Numbered from the stretch's first letter, positions 16,052 to 24,926 are shown. The stretch: 64,000 bases of DNA from Sva-07 sp963828415 (GCA_963828415.1 CAWHEI010000001.1:186001-250000), one strand, 5' to 3'. Numbers and translations are program-made. The notes: generated by a model from the letters alone, not told the origin.

Positions 16052-17620
16052 TCAGGTTGGGCGGAGGCGGCGGCGGACGGCGTCGAGTTCGGGGACCTGT
16101 AAGAGCATCAGCACACCGAGGTACACCGCGGCACCGACAACGCCGCCGACGATCAGGCGGACCACGGCGTCGGCGCCCGTGTTGCCGCCGACCCGCTGTG
16201 TGACGAGCCAGACCGCCTCGGCCATCAGGGCGGCGGCGAGGACCATCGGGGCGAGGCTGCGCAGCGTCGAGCCCACCGAGAAACCGGGCACCTTGTAGCT
16301 GAGGATCTGCATCGCCCACAGCGACGAGACCACGTAGGCGAGGGCGAATGCTAGGCCCAGACCCAACACGCCGTACCGGTCGACCAGAACGAACGCCAGC
16401 ACGATGTTGATCAGGTTCTCGACGACATTGATCTTGAACGGCGTCTTGGTGTCCTTGTGCGCGTAGAAGCCCCGCAACAGGAACATGTAGACCGAGAACG
16501 CTCCGAGTCCCAGTGCCAGGCCGGCGAGGGCGCGCTGCGCGGCATCGGCATCAGCAGCGTCGAACTCGCCTCGTTGCAACAACGCCCCGATGATCGGTTG
16601 GCGCAGGACGAAGATCCCGACGCCGGCGGGGATGGTGAGCAGGGCGGTCATGCGGAGTCCGAGCGAGGCCTGATCGACGAAGCCGGTGCGGTCGCGCCGC
16701 GCGACCGATCGTGACATCTCGGGCTGGAACGTCGTGGCGATCGACACTGCGAGAAGACCGTGGGGGAGCACGAAGAACGTGAACGCCGTGATGTACGCGC
16801 TCGCATCGCTCGATCCGGGCGCAGCGAGATTTCGTACGATCAGCAGTGCGATCTGGTTGGCGACCACGAAGCCGATCGTCCAGAACGACAGCGACAGCAG
16901 TGTTCGGACGGCCGGGTGCTTGAGGTCGAAGTTCGGCCGGAATCGGAATCCGGTGGCGAACATCGCGGGGATGAGCACGGCCGCCATCGAGGCGATTCCG
17001 ACGGTGGCGCCGAGGCCGAGGGTCCAGCGCAGCCGGTCGTCGGTGAGGACCTGCTCGAGCTGCCAGTCGGCCGAGCCGGGGTTCGGCAACGACAGCAGGA
17101 AGGCGATGATGATCACGTTCGGCAGGATCGGTGCCCACGCGGCGGCGAAGAAGCGTCGGCGGCTGTTCAAGAACGCATTGGCGAGCCCGACCAGGCCGTA
17201 GAAGAGGATCTGGATCAGGAAGATGCGCGCCAGCGTGGTGCCGACCTCGCGGTACACGTCGGGGTCGACGCCATCCGCGATGTTGACCGAGTAGAGCCCG
17301 AAGATCAGCGGCGCGGCGGCGACAGCCACGACGGTCAGCAGTCCCATCAGCGCGATCGACACGGTGAGCACGACGTTGGTGGCCTCGTCGTCGTCGGTCT
17401 CGATGAACGTCGAGAACAGCGGGACGAGCGTGGCCGACAAGAGCCCGCCGAGCAGGAGGTCGTAGACGATGTTCGGCGTCTCGTTGGCGATCAGGTAGGC
17501 ATCGGACAGCGCGCTCTGGCCGATCACGTACAGCAGCACCGTCAGCCGCAAGAACCCGGTGACGCGCGAGAGCGCCGTGCCGCTGGCAACGACGACGTTG
17601 CTCCGCAGCAGTCCACTCAT
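16052..17620 (-). CDS. murJ: Lipid II flippase MurJ (MviN family)
   Basis: From ATG 17620 the product is 522 residues with about 14 membrane helices. It opens MSGLLRSNVVVASGTALSRV and TGFLRL, the usual MurJ N-terminus. The NAFLNSRRRFFAAAWAPILPN block and FYAHKDTKTPFKINVVENL near residue 385 are family landmarks. It moves lipid-linked peptidoglycan precursors across the membrane. An in-frame ATG at 17662 would add 14 residues; neither start has a strong ribosome binding site. It converges with proB and is separated from the upstream methyltransferase by a long perfect inverted repeat. Confidence 0.92.
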   Translation of the reverse strand: MSGLLRSNVVVASGTALSRVTGFLRLTVLLYVIGQSALSDAYLIANETPNIVYDLLLGGLLSATLVPLFSTFIETDDDEATNVVLTVSIALMGLLTVVAVAAAPLIFGLYSVNIADGVDPDVYREVGTTLARIFLIQILFYGLVGLANAFLNSRRRFFAAAWAPILPNVIIIAFLLSLPNPGSADWQLEQVLTDDRLRWTLGLGATVGIASMAAVLIPAMFATGFRFRPNFDLKHPAVRTLLSLSFWTIGFVVANQIALLIVRNLAAPGSSDASAYITAFTFFVLPHGLLAVSIATTFQPEMSRSVARRDRTGFVDQASLGLRMTALLTIPAGVGIFVLRQPIIGALLQRGEFDAADADAAQRALAGLALGLGAFSVYMFLLRGFYAHKDTKTPFKINVVENLINIVLAFVLVDRYGVLGLGLAFALAYVVSSLWAMQILSYKVPGFSVGSTLRSLAPMVLAAALMAEAVWLVTQRVGGNTGADAVVRLIVGGVVGAAVYLGVLMLLQVPELDAVRRRLRPT

Positions 17621-17719
17621 CCGAGCGAACGCTACTTTCCGGCGTCCCCCGCCAAGCGCCATCCAAAATTCGGAGTCCGCATCGCGCCGACCGCGAGGTT
17701 CGCTCCGAATTCCTGGATG

Positions 17720-17792
17720 GATTACATCAGGGGTCAGACCCGCGATGTAATCCGACCGCGATTACATCGCGGGTCTGACCCCTGATGTAATC
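17720..17792. repeat. Perfect 33-bp inverted repeat with 7-bp spacer (family D)
   Basis: Arm 17720-17752 begins GATTACATCAGGGGTCAGAC and ends CGATGTAATC. Arm 17760-17792 is its exact reverse complement, with spacer CGACCGC between. Each arm also begins GATTACATC and ends GATGTAATC, so each can fold alone, making a nested palindrome. The right arm overlaps the last 9 codons and stop of the methyltransferase gene. The element lies between that gene and the start of murJ on the same strand. It could be a terminator or a mobile palindrome; no flanking duplication or transposase is visible. Confidence 0.95.
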
Positions 17793-18523
17793 GACCACAC
17801 GAGGAGGGGGTGGCGATTGCGGCGCAGGCGGGGGAGGTGTGGGTCGGGGAGCGCCCGCAGCCTTGCCAGGACGGGTTCGACGACCCGGGTCCAGGTGGCG
17901 TCGTCGACATCGAACATCGAGGAGTAGATCCGGTTCTCGATTCCCTGGATCTGGTCGGTGACACTGCTCGGGAACTCGTCCCAGTCGGTGAATCCCTGGT
18001 GTTCCAGTGCCAACCCCGGCGGGTGGGCGCCGACGATCTCGTTGCGGCCGAGTCGCTCAGAGCGCAGCGCCGCGAGCCCGTCGAAGATCGGAGCGATCTC
18101 GTCGCCGGGTGCATACTCGCCGTTCGAGAGGATCGCGATCACACGGCCGCCGGGGCGGACGACCCGAGCCGCTTCGGTCAACGTGGCGATCGGGTCCGGC
18201 ACGAGCTGCAGCACCCACACGAAGTATGCGGTGTCGATGCTGTCGTCGGCGATCGGCAGGCGGTCGACATCGGCCAGCGCCACCACCGGCCCGACCCGGT
18301 CAACGGCGGCACGCATCATCGCGTCGCTGAGGTCGAACCCGACGACGTCGACGCCGTGGCGTTGCAGGCCGGACGCGATCACGCCGGTACCGACACCGAG
18401 CTCGACCACGGTCGGCCCGACGATCCACGGTGCAAGGTCGTCCGCGAAGTTGTTGCCCCGTCGCTCTCCGCCGCGGGTCTCGTCGTAGATCGCGGCCACT
18501 CGGTCGAACGAGGTTCCTGGCAT
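17762..18523 (-). CDS. Class I SAM-dependent methyltransferase
   Basis: From ATG 18523 the product is 253 residues, opening MPGTSFDRVAAIYDETRGGE. It has the SAM-binding motif VVELGVGTGVIASGL and the following GVDVVGFDLSDAMM and ALADVDRLPIADDSID segments of a UbiE/methyltransferase-11 type enzyme. The substrate is unknown. The C-terminus ITSGVRPAM and its TAA stop are read from the right arm of the 33-bp inverted repeat, so the original protein end has probably been replaced. The gene is divergent from the MoxR gene (61 bp between starts). A longer frame upstream of 18523 is not methyltransferase-like. Confidence 0.82.
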   Translation of the reverse strand: MPGTSFDRVAAIYDETRGGERRGNNFADDLAPWIVGPTVVELGVGTGVIASGLQRHGVDVVGFDLSDAMMRAAVDRVGPVVALADVDRLPIADDSIDTAYFVWVLQLVPDPIATLTEAARVVRPGGRVIAILSNGEYAPGDEIAPIFDGLAALRSERLGRNEIVGAHPPGLALEHQGFTDWDEFPSSVTDQIQGIENRIYSSMFDVDDATWTRVVEPVLARLRALPDPHLPRLRRNRHPLLVWSITSGVRPAM

Positions 18524-18584
18524 CCGCCCACGGTAGGACATCCCAATTGACCCGCGGGTCAAGGCGCCGGGTAGCGTCGTCGCC

Positions 18585-19490
18585 ATGACGACCACGGATG
18601 CCGGGGCGCCCGGTAGCACCACCAACCGCTTCGAGAGTGTGCAGTCGGTGCGCGACGCCCTGCGCGACGTCAACTATCTCGCCGACGAAGGCATCGCCGG
18701 GGTCGCGTATCTCGCCGACCGCCTGCAGAAGCCGATCCTCGTCGAGGGCCCGGCCGGTACCGGCAAGACCCAGCTGGCCAAGTCGATCGCGGAGATCACC
18801 GACGCTCGCCTCATCCGATTGCAGTGCTACGAGGGCCTCGACGAGAGCAAAGCCCTCTACGAGTGGAACTACAAGAAGCAGCTCCTGCGCATCCAGACCG
18901 AACGCGGCGAGCAGGGCGAGGACTGGACCGAGATCAAGGACGACATCTTCTCCGACGAGTTCCTCCTGACCCGACCGCTGCTCGAGGCGATCACCGCCAC
19001 CGATCCCGTCGTGCTGCTGATCGACGAGGTCGACCGCGTCGAGGTCGAGACCGAGGCGCTGCTGCTCGAGATCCTGTCCGACTACCAGGTGTCGATCCCC
19101 GAGCTGGGCACGATCACCGCCACCCAGATCCCGTTGGTGTTCCTCACCTCGAACAACACCCGTGAGCTCTCCGAGGCGCTCAAGCGACGCTGTCTCTACC
19201 TGCACGTCGACTACCCGCAGCTGGAGCGAGAGAAGGAGATCGTGCTCGCCAAGGTGCCCGACATCACCGAGCATCTCGCCGACCAGGTCGCCCGCATCGT
19301 CCGCTCGATCCGCCAGCTCGATCTCAAGAAGGCGCCGAGCGTGTCGGAGACCCTCGACTGGGCTCGGACGCTGATGCTGCTCAACATCGACACCATCGAC
19401 GAGCAGACCGCCAAGGACACGCTCAACGTCCTGCTCAAGTACCAGACCGACATCGCCAAGGCGGCGAAGGAACTCTCCGTCGACGAGTGA
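18585..19490 (+). CDS. MoxR-type AAA+ ATPase
   Basis: The 301-residue protein has Walker A GPAGTGKT (residues 55-62), Walker B LLIDE (144-148) and sensor 1 LTSNN, in a MoxR-family AAA+ core. The block RLIRLQCYEGLDESKALYEW is nearly the same as in CoxD at 30305-31204. MoxR ATPases act as chaperones that insert cofactors or activate partner enzymes, usually with a von Willebrand factor A protein. Here such a partner begins 7 nt downstream. The client enzyme is not evident from neighbours. Confidence 0.88.
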   Translation: MTTTDAGAPGSTTNRFESVQSVRDALRDVNYLADEGIAGVAYLADRLQKPILVEGPAGTGKTQLAKSIAEITDARLIRLQCYEGLDESKALYEWNYKKQLLRIQTERGEQGEDWTEIKDDIFSDEFLLTRPLLEAITATDPVVLLIDEVDRVEVETEALLLEILSDYQVSIPELGTITATQIPLVFLTSNNTRELSEALKRRCLYLHVDYPQLEREKEIVLAKVPDITEHLADQVARIVRSIRQLDLKKAPSVSETLDWARTLMLLNIDTIDEQTAKDTLNVLLKYQTDIAKAAKELSVDE

Positions 19491-19497
19491 TCGTCTG

Positions 19498-20934
19498 ATG
19501 CTCGACCTCCTCAACGGCTTCGTCGTCGAACTCCGCAATGCCGGGCTGCCCGTCAGCCTCACGGAGAACCTCGACGCGATGGAAGCCGTCCAGCACATCC
19601 CGATCGAAGACCGCGAGGCGTTCAAGTACGCACTCGGTGCGACGCTGATCAAGAACCACGCCCACTGGCGCAGTTTCGAGACGGTCTTCGAGGTGTACTT
19701 CAGCCTGCGTGGCCCCGAGTACAAGCTCGTCCATGGCGACGACGACACCGACATCGACGAGCTGTGGCGTGAACTACAGGAGCAGCAGAAGCAGGAAGGC
19801 CAGGGCGGCGCCGGCGGGCTCGACAACCTGACGCCCGAAGAGATCGCTCAGATGCTGATGTCGGCGCTGATGAACGGCGACCAGGGGATGATGCGGGCGA
19901 TGGCCAAGCAGTCGGTGCAGCGTTTCGCCGGGATGGAACCAGGGCGCCCCGTCGGCGGCACCTACTACCTGTACCGAACACTGCGCAATCTCGACCTCGA
20001 CGGCATGCTCGAGAAGATGATGGACCAGGCGCGCCAGGATGCCGACGGTGAGCTGACGTCGCTCGAGGAGCGTCTCGAGAAAGAGGAGTTCGAGGACCGC
20101 ATCGAGAAGTTCAAGGGCGAGATCGAAGCCGAGATCCGCCGCCGCCTGGTCGCTGACCGCGGTGCCGAGGCGATGGCCAAGACGCTGCGCAAGCCGCTGC
20201 CTGAGGACGTCGAGTTCATGCACGCGTCGCGCGACGAGATGCAGGCGCTGAAGAAGTCGCTGTACCCGCTGACCCGCAAGCTCGCCGCTCGCCTCGCCCG
20301 CAAACGTCGCCACGGCCGCAAGGGCCCGCTCGACTTCCGCAACACGGTGCGTCACTCGCTCAGCTACGGCGGCGTGCCTGCGGAGCCGAAGTTCAAGTAC
20401 CCGCGCCCGGCGAAGCCTGAGTTGATCGTGGTCGCCGACATCTCCGGGTCGGTCGCCGCCTTCGCTCGTTTCACGCTGATGCTGGTCTACGCGATCCAGA
20501 ACCAGTTCTCGAAGGTGCGTTCGTTCGTGTTCATCGACGGCATCGACGAGGTGACCGATTACTTCAAGGCGACCGAAGACATCACCGAGGCGATCCACCG
20601 GGTCAACACCGAGGCCGACGTGGTGTGGGTCGACGGGCACTCCGACTACGGCCACGCCTTCGAGGTGTTCTGGGAGCGTTACGGCAAGGACATCGGCCCG
20701 AAGTCGACCGTGCTCCTCCTCGGCGACGCTCGCAACAACTACCACGCGAGCCAGGCGTGGGTGGTCAAGGAGATCGCCCAGAAGGCCCGCCACGTCTACT
20801 GGTTGAATCCCGAGCCGCGCAGCTACTGGAACACCGGCGACTCGATCGTGGGCGAGTACGGCACGCACACCGACGGCGTGTACGAGTGCCGCAACCTGCG
20901 CCAGCTCGAAGCGTTCGTCGAGAAGCTCGCCTGA
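19498..20934 (+). CDS. CoxE-like von Willebrand factor A domain protein
   Basis: The 478-residue protein pairs with the MoxR ATPase immediately upstream. The N-terminal half is mostly alpha-helical and charged (for example EERLEKEEFEDRIEKFKGEI near residue 200). The C-terminal VWA domain (about residues 300-478) has the metal-ion adhesion motif DISGSVAAF (DxSxS) and ends RNLRQLEAFVEKLA. MoxR-VWA pairs work together in metal insertion or complex remodelling in the cytoplasm. The product resembles CoxE but the gene stands apart from the cox cluster, so this is a second, separate module. A palindrome follows 12 nt after the stop. Confidence 0.86.
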   Translation: MLDLLNGFVVELRNAGLPVSLTENLDAMEAVQHIPIEDREAFKYALGATLIKNHAHWRSFETVFEVYFSLRGPEYKLVHGDDDTDIDELWRELQEQQKQEGQGGAGGLDNLTPEEIAQMLMSALMNGDQGMMRAMAKQSVQRFAGMEPGRPVGGTYYLYRTLRNLDLDGMLEKMMDQARQDADGELTSLEERLEKEEFEDRIEKFKGEIEAEIRRRLVADRGAEAMAKTLRKPLPEDVEFMHASRDEMQALKKSLYPLTRKLAARLARKRRHGRKGPLDFRNTVRHSLSYGGVPAEPKFKYPRPAKPELIVVADISGSVAAFARFTLMLVYAIQNQFSKVRSFVFIDGIDEVTDYFKATEDITEAIHRVNTEADVVWVDGHSDYGHAFEVFWERYGKDIGPKSTVLLLGDARNNYHASQAWVVKEIAQKARHVYWLNPEPRSYWNTGDSIVGEYGTHTDGVYECRNLRQLEAFVEKLA

Positions 20935-20946
20935 CGCGCCCAGTCC

Positions 20947-21005
20947 AGCCCGAAATATGCCTGGATTGTCGCGCTCAGCGCGCAGATCCAGGCATGTTTC
21001 GGGCT
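20947..21005. repeat. Long palindrome, family B
   Basis: Outer arms AGCCCGAAATATGCCTGGAT (20947-20966) and its complement (20986-21005) pair over 20 bp with one mismatch. Between them an inner CGCGCTCAGCGCG is palindromic, so a double hairpin can form. Related copies lie at 21810-21866 and 37246-37310. It starts 12 nt after the stop of the VWA gene and ends 17 nt before the next start, a position fitting a transcription end signal. Confidence 0.92.
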
Positions 21006-21022
21006 GTGGTTAGGGTTGTCGG

Positions 21023-21793
21023 GTGACTCCGCTCGACACGCTGATCGATCAGCTCGCCGAGCATCGCCGGGCGCTCGTGCTCGGCGATGGGGATTCAGTG
21101 GTCGCGATGGCGCTGCGCGATCGCGACGTGTGCATCGATGCGGTCCGAGGTGACTGGCCGAGCGTGCAGCTACCGGTTCGGTACTCGCTGGTGATCGTCG
21201 AGCCCGCTGACGCACCGGACGATCTTGCAGCGACCGTGCACTGCGCCGCCCAGCACGTCGGCCCGGGAGGCGAGGTCGTGCTGATCGGCGACGGGTACGA
21301 GGGGGCCGCTGACCGTTTCGACCTGACCGAACGGTCTCTCGTGGCTGTCGAAGGGGCGCCGATCGCCGTGTTCCGTCGCACCGATCGCACCACGATCCAC
21401 GACACGGTGTTCGCCGCACGGTCTCGCATCGCTCGATTCACCGCGCTCGAACTCGCCGACAGCTTGGTCTCCGACAACGCACCCACCGTCGTCGACACTC
21501 GCACCGCCACCGACCGTGCTCGTTTCGGCGTGATCGCCGGGTCGATCCACGTGCCGCGCACGGTTGTCGAATGGCATCTCGACCCGGCGAACGGGTACCG
21601 GCATCCGGCAGTGACGTCATTCGACCAGCCGCTCGTGCTGGTGTGCAATGGTGGCTACAGCTCGTCGTTGGCGGCAGCGAACCTGCTCGATCTCGGATTC
21701 ACCGACGTCGGCGATCTCGTCGGAGGGGTCAGGGCATGGATCGAGGCCGGCCACGACGTGGTCGAACCGGACCACTCGCACCTCGACATCTGA
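21023..21793 (+). CDS. Rhodanese-domain protein with uncharacterised N-terminal domain
   Basis: The 256-residue product starts at GTG 21023. Residues about 140-250 form a rhodanese-like domain with the active-site loop VLVCNGGYSSSLAA, whose Cys would carry a persulfide. The TVVDTRTATDRARFGVIAGS segment is the usual CH2A-type entry. The N-terminal 110 residues (ALVLGDGDSVVAMALRDRDV and VGPGGEVVLIGDGYEGAAD) resemble a degenerate nucleotide-binding or methyltransferase fold, but I do not recognise the family. A sulfur-transfer role is inferred. Family B palindromes flank the gene on both sides. Confidence 0.75.
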   Translation: MTPLDTLIDQLAEHRRALVLGDGDSVVAMALRDRDVCIDAVRGDWPSVQLPVRYSLVIVEPADAPDDLAATVHCAAQHVGPGGEVVLIGDGYEGAADRFDLTERSLVAVEGAPIAVFRRTDRTTIHDTVFAARSRIARFTALELADSLVSDNAPTVVDTRTATDRARFGVIAGSIHVPRTVVEWHLDPANGYRHPAVTSFDQPLVLVCNGGYSSSLAAANLLDLGFTDVGDLVGGVRAWIEAGHDVVEPDHSHLDI

Positions 21794-21809
21794 GGCCGAC
21801 TTCACCCAG

Positions 21810-21866
21810 CCCCGAAAAATGCCTCCTTTGTCGCGCTCAGCGCGCAGATCGAGGCAGATTTCGGGC
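21810..21866. repeat. Long palindrome, family B, overlapping the 3' end of the flavoprotein gene
   Basis: Arms GCCCGAAAAATGCCTC (21810-21825) and GAGGCAGATTTCGGGC (21851-21866) pair over 16 positions with two mismatches. The inner TCGCGCTCAGCGCGCA matches the copy at 20947-21005. The right half covers the last ten codons and stop of the minus-strand flavoprotein gene. The element sits between convergent genes. Confidence 0.88.
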
Positions 21867-23264
21867 CCGTCGGCGGGTCAGGCGGCCTCGGGCCATCGCT
21901 GCCCACTCGCGTGGAAGGTTCGACAGCGTCGAGAGGGCGAACTCGTCGGCGGCCTGACGGATGATCTCGGCGTGCGACGGGTACGGGTGCACGGTCGCGA
22001 ACAGCCGCCGCAGACTGATGCCGTTGTCGATTGCGATCGTGAACATCCCGATCAGGTCGGTGGCTCCCGGCCCGACGATGGCGGCGCGAAGGATCCTCCC
22101 GGTGAACCGCTCGACGTCGACGACCAGGCGACCGTCGGAGATGTCGTCGGTGTAGCCGCGGTCGATGTCGGCGTGATCGACCACGATTCGCTGGCGCGAC
22201 GATGCGGGAATCGATTCGAGCGCGTCGATCGTCATCCCGACCGATGCGACTTCGGGCTCGCCGTAGGTCGCGTTCGGAATTGCGCCGGCGCGGCCGATCT
22301 TCGGCACTTTCGGCAGCGCGATCGCTCGCACTGCTCGGCGCCCGATCGCACCGGCACCGTGGGTCGAGAGCGTCGCGCCGGTGACGTCGCCGACCGCCCA
22401 GATGCCGTCGACGGACGTGCGACCCCAGTCGTCGACGGTGATTCCTGATGCCGTGGCAGCGACGCCGGCGCGTTCGAGGCCGAGCCCGTCGAGCCGCGGG
22501 CGTCGCCCGACCGCCATCAGTACCCGATCGATGTCATCGATCGTCGAGCCGTCGACCAGCTGGGCGGTGGGGCCGTCGAAGCGCTCGACCGACGTGCCGA
22601 GGTGCAGCTGCACGCCGTGCGCTTCGAGCGATCGCTCGACGACCTCGGTGATCAGGGGGTCCTCCGACGCAAGCAGACGACCAGCGGGTTCGACGACGTG
22701 GACCCTCGTGCCGAGCGCTGCGAACGCCGTCGCCATCTCGATCGCGATCGCACCGCCGCCGACGATCAGCAGCGTGTCCGGTGCCGCTTCGAGTTCGAAG
22801 AGCTCCTCGTTCGTGACGACCCGATCGCCGGTGAGCCCTTCGATGTCGATCGTGACGGGTTGCGACCCTCCGGCGATCACGACGTGATCCGCCCGCACGA
22901 AGCCGGTCGCGGTTCCGCTGTCGACCTGTACGAGGTGGGGTCCGCCCGAGCTCGTGAGCGACGCCCAGCCGCGCACGAGATGGATCCGTTCGTCGTGCGC
23001 CATCTCGTCGTCTTCGCGGCGTGCGAGGTCGTCACGCTTTGCCCGGGTCCACGCGAGCGGCTCGTCGATGCCGGAGCGAGCCGCGTGCAGCAGGGCCTTC
23101 GACGGAATGCATCCGACGTTGGTGCAGTCTCCACCGACCTGGCCGCCCTCGATCAGCACGACATCGTGGCCGAACCCCGCCAAGCCGATCGCCAGCGTGA
23201 GGCCGCCCGAGCCGGCTCCGATCACTGCAGCTCGGTAGGTGCGGGTCGGATCGTGGCCGATCAC
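21837..23264 (-). CDS. FAD-dependent pyridine nucleotide-disulfide oxidoreductase (mercuric reductase/dihydrolipoamide dehydrogenase family)
   Basis: From GTG 23264, preceded by GGAG at good spacing, the product is 475 residues. It has the FAD-binding AAVIGAGSGGLTLAIGLAGF, the redox-active disulfide GGDCTNVGCIPSKALL, the NAD-binding LLIVGGGAIAIEMATAFAAL and the C-terminal HPYPSHAEIIRQAADEF. The last block carries the His-Glu-type pair of the family (HPxxSE, here HPYPSHAE). It transfers electrons from NAD(P)H to a disulfide or other acceptor; there is no metal-binding HMA domain and no mer gene nearby. The last residues NLPRSAR are encoded by a palindrome. A TTG start 48 nt further upstream is possible. 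Confidence 0.86.
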   Translation of the reverse strand: MIGHDPTRTYRAAVIGAGSGGLTLAIGLAGFGHDVVLIEGGQVGGDCTNVGCIPSKALLHAARSGIDEPLAWTRAKRDDLARREDDEMAHDERIHLVRGWASLTSSGGPHLVQVDSGTATGFVRADHVVIAGGSQPVTIDIEGLTGDRVVTNEELFELEAAPDTLLIVGGGAIAIEMATAFAALGTRVHVVEPAGRLLASEDPLITEVVERSLEAHGVQLHLGTSVERFDGPTAQLVDGSTIDDIDRVLMAVGRRPRLDGLGLERAGVAATASGITVDDWGRTSVDGIWAVGDVTGATLSTHGAGAIGRRAVRAIALPKVPKIGRAGAIPNATYGEPEVASVGMTIDALESIPASSRQRIVVDHADIDRGYTDDISDGRLVVDVERFTGRILRAAIVGPGATDLIGMFTIAIDNGISLRRLFATVHPYPSHAEIIRQAADEFALSTLSNLPREWAAMARGRLTRRRARNLPRSAR

Positions 23265-23409
23265 TCGAGGAGCTCCGGGTCGGTGGCGTGAGTTGGCATC
23301 GTCGGTGAACAACCACCGAGTCGGTCGCCGCGCTTCCCGTTTCCGGTCGTGTTTCGTGATTGGTCACCGACTCGCGCGATCAGATTGCCCATCGTGCCCT
23401 GGATGCCGG

Positions 23410-23952
23410 TCAGGGCATGATGGCGGTGAGGTCGTGGATCGCCGTGGTGATCGGGCCGTTCGTGGCCGAACTCGACAAGTAGATGGAAAAGCCGATGGCT
23501 CCGGGCTGTTGCATGGCGGCCGTGGCGTCGGTCGTCGACCGGAGCCATTCGGCTGGTTCGGGCGTACCGGTCTCCCAGGCCTTCGCTCGGATCGTCGTCG
23601 GGTTCGTTCCGATCGTCTGCACGCACACGTCCATCCGGCGATCTGGCACGGCGATGATGCCGGGCAGCACGATGTCGGGCGCGATGACCGACGAACCCCG
23701 ATCGAGACGAAGTGTCTGGTGCCCATCGGTGAGCGTTCGCAGCACCGCCCGGTACTCGCCGCCTCCCGCGACCGAACGGCCGACCACCGACACGAACAGG
23801 CCGCTCCCGGTCGCCACTTTGTCGCTCGACAGCGTCACGTGGACATCGGAGTCGATCGCCGACACCGATCGGAGGTGTGATTGCCGACTCACGCTTGCGG
23901 GAGTCGCAAGCCGTCCGGCGCCGGCCGCAACATCGGACGCCGACGAACTCGC
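23410..23952 (-). pseudogene. Remnant of a large secreted PKD/LamG-like repeat protein
   Basis: The minus-strand frame reads ASSSASDVAAGAGRLATPAS and on through DSDVHVTLSSDKVATGSGLF, VVGRSVAGGGEYRAVLRTL and FSIYLSSSATNGPIT to DLTAIMP and a stop at 23410. This is one module of the beta-sandwich domains I recognise from very large actinobacterial surface proteins, where it is normally preceded by hundreds of residues and a signal peptide. Here an in-frame TGA at 23953-23955 ends the match upstream and the LysR gene follows directly. No signal peptide or start with a ribosome site is visible, so I call it a decayed fragment. A 160-residue protein from 23892 cannot be excluded. Confidence 0.65.
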
Positions 23953-23975
23953 TCAGCGATGCAAGAGCGGCGACC

Positions 23976-24926
23976 TCAGCTCCACAGCGTGACGTGTACC
24001 CGTGGCCGGAAGCGGCGGACATTCGCGCCGCTCCCCGTGAGCATCGCCTGGGTTGCCCGCGGCGTCGAGATGAACCGCACCAGTTCACTCGCCAACGGAT
24101 TCGGTGTCTGTTGACGCAGCACATAGGTGGCGTAGACGCCATCGATCATCGACCCCTGCGCTTGGACGCGCACCAACCGACCGTCGCCGAGCTCGGCTCC
24201 CAACATGTGCATCGGACACAACGCGATGCCGTGCCCGCTCCGGGCCTCCGCCAGTGCGGCAGCATGGTTCTGAAAGATCCGCTGGTGCTCCTCGGCGACG
24301 CCGAGACGCCTCAGCATCCGCGAGGCGCTGCTCGACGGGTCGACCGCTGAGGGTCCCAGAAGCCACGTGTGCACCCCGAGGTCCCGCGAACCGACCGTCA
24401 CGACCGGGTGCCCGACGCCGACGACTGCCACGATCTGGTACCGGAGGAACTCCTTGCTGGTGATGCCCTCGCGCTGTTGGCGAGACGCGGGACCGATTGC
24501 CACATCTACCGCACGCGCCACGAGTAGGCGATCGAAGTCGGCAGGGGCACAGACACTCATCTCCACCTCGAGGTCGTCCGCGCGGGTCGAGAACAACTCG
24601 ATCAGCCCAGGAGCCGCATACTCCCCGAACAGCGAGGACACCGCGACCCGAAGTATGCGTTGACCGTCGGCAGCCGCGCGAACCTCGCGACGAGTCTGGT
24701 CCTGGAGACCGAGGAGCTCGACGGCGCGCGATGCGAGGCGCAGTCCGCCGGGAGTGAAACTGAGTCCAGCACCCGACCGATGGAACAACTCGTCACCGAG
24801 TTCCTTGCGGAGCGCAGCCACGTTTCCCGAGACGGCCGCATCGGTCACCCCGAGTTCGGCCGCTGCGGCCTTCGAGCTGCCGTGTCGGGCGACCGCAGCG
24901 AACGTGCGGAGCTGCGCCGGAGTCAT
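23976..24926 (-). CDS. LysR-type transcriptional regulator, probable regulator of the cox operon
   Basis: The 316-residue protein has an N-terminal winged helix-turn-helix (residues 1-60, MTPAQLRTFAAVARHGSSKA and AAAELGVTDAAVSGNVAALR) and a LysR effector-binding domain (about 90-290, RILRVAVSSLFGEYAAPGLI). It is divergent from coxM with 95 bp between starts, the classic arrangement for a LysR activator of the neighbouring operon. LysR-type regulators are often found next to actinobacterial CO dehydrogenase genes. The inducer is unknown. The assignment as cox regulator is inferred from position only. Confidence 0.85.
   Translation of the reverse strand: MTPAQLRTFAAVARHGSSKAAAAELGVTDAAVSGNVAALRKELGDELFHRSGAGLSFTPGGLRLASRAVELLGLQDQTRREVRAAADGQRILRVAVSSLFGEYAAPGLIELFSTRADDLEVEMSVCAPADFDRLLVARAVDVAIGPASRQQREGITSKEFLRYQIVAVVGVGHPVVTVGSRDLGVHTWLLGPSAVDPSSSASRMLRRLGVAEEHQRIFQNHAAALAEARSGHGIALCPMHMLGAELGDGRLVRVQAQGSMIDGVYATYVLRQQTPNPLASELVRFISTPRATQAMLTGSGANVRRFRPRVHVTLWS

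Noticed and set aside
17720..17792. The 33-bp inverted repeat as the ends of an insertion sequence
   Set aside because: The arms are separated by only 7 bp, leave no room for a transposase and show no target duplication.
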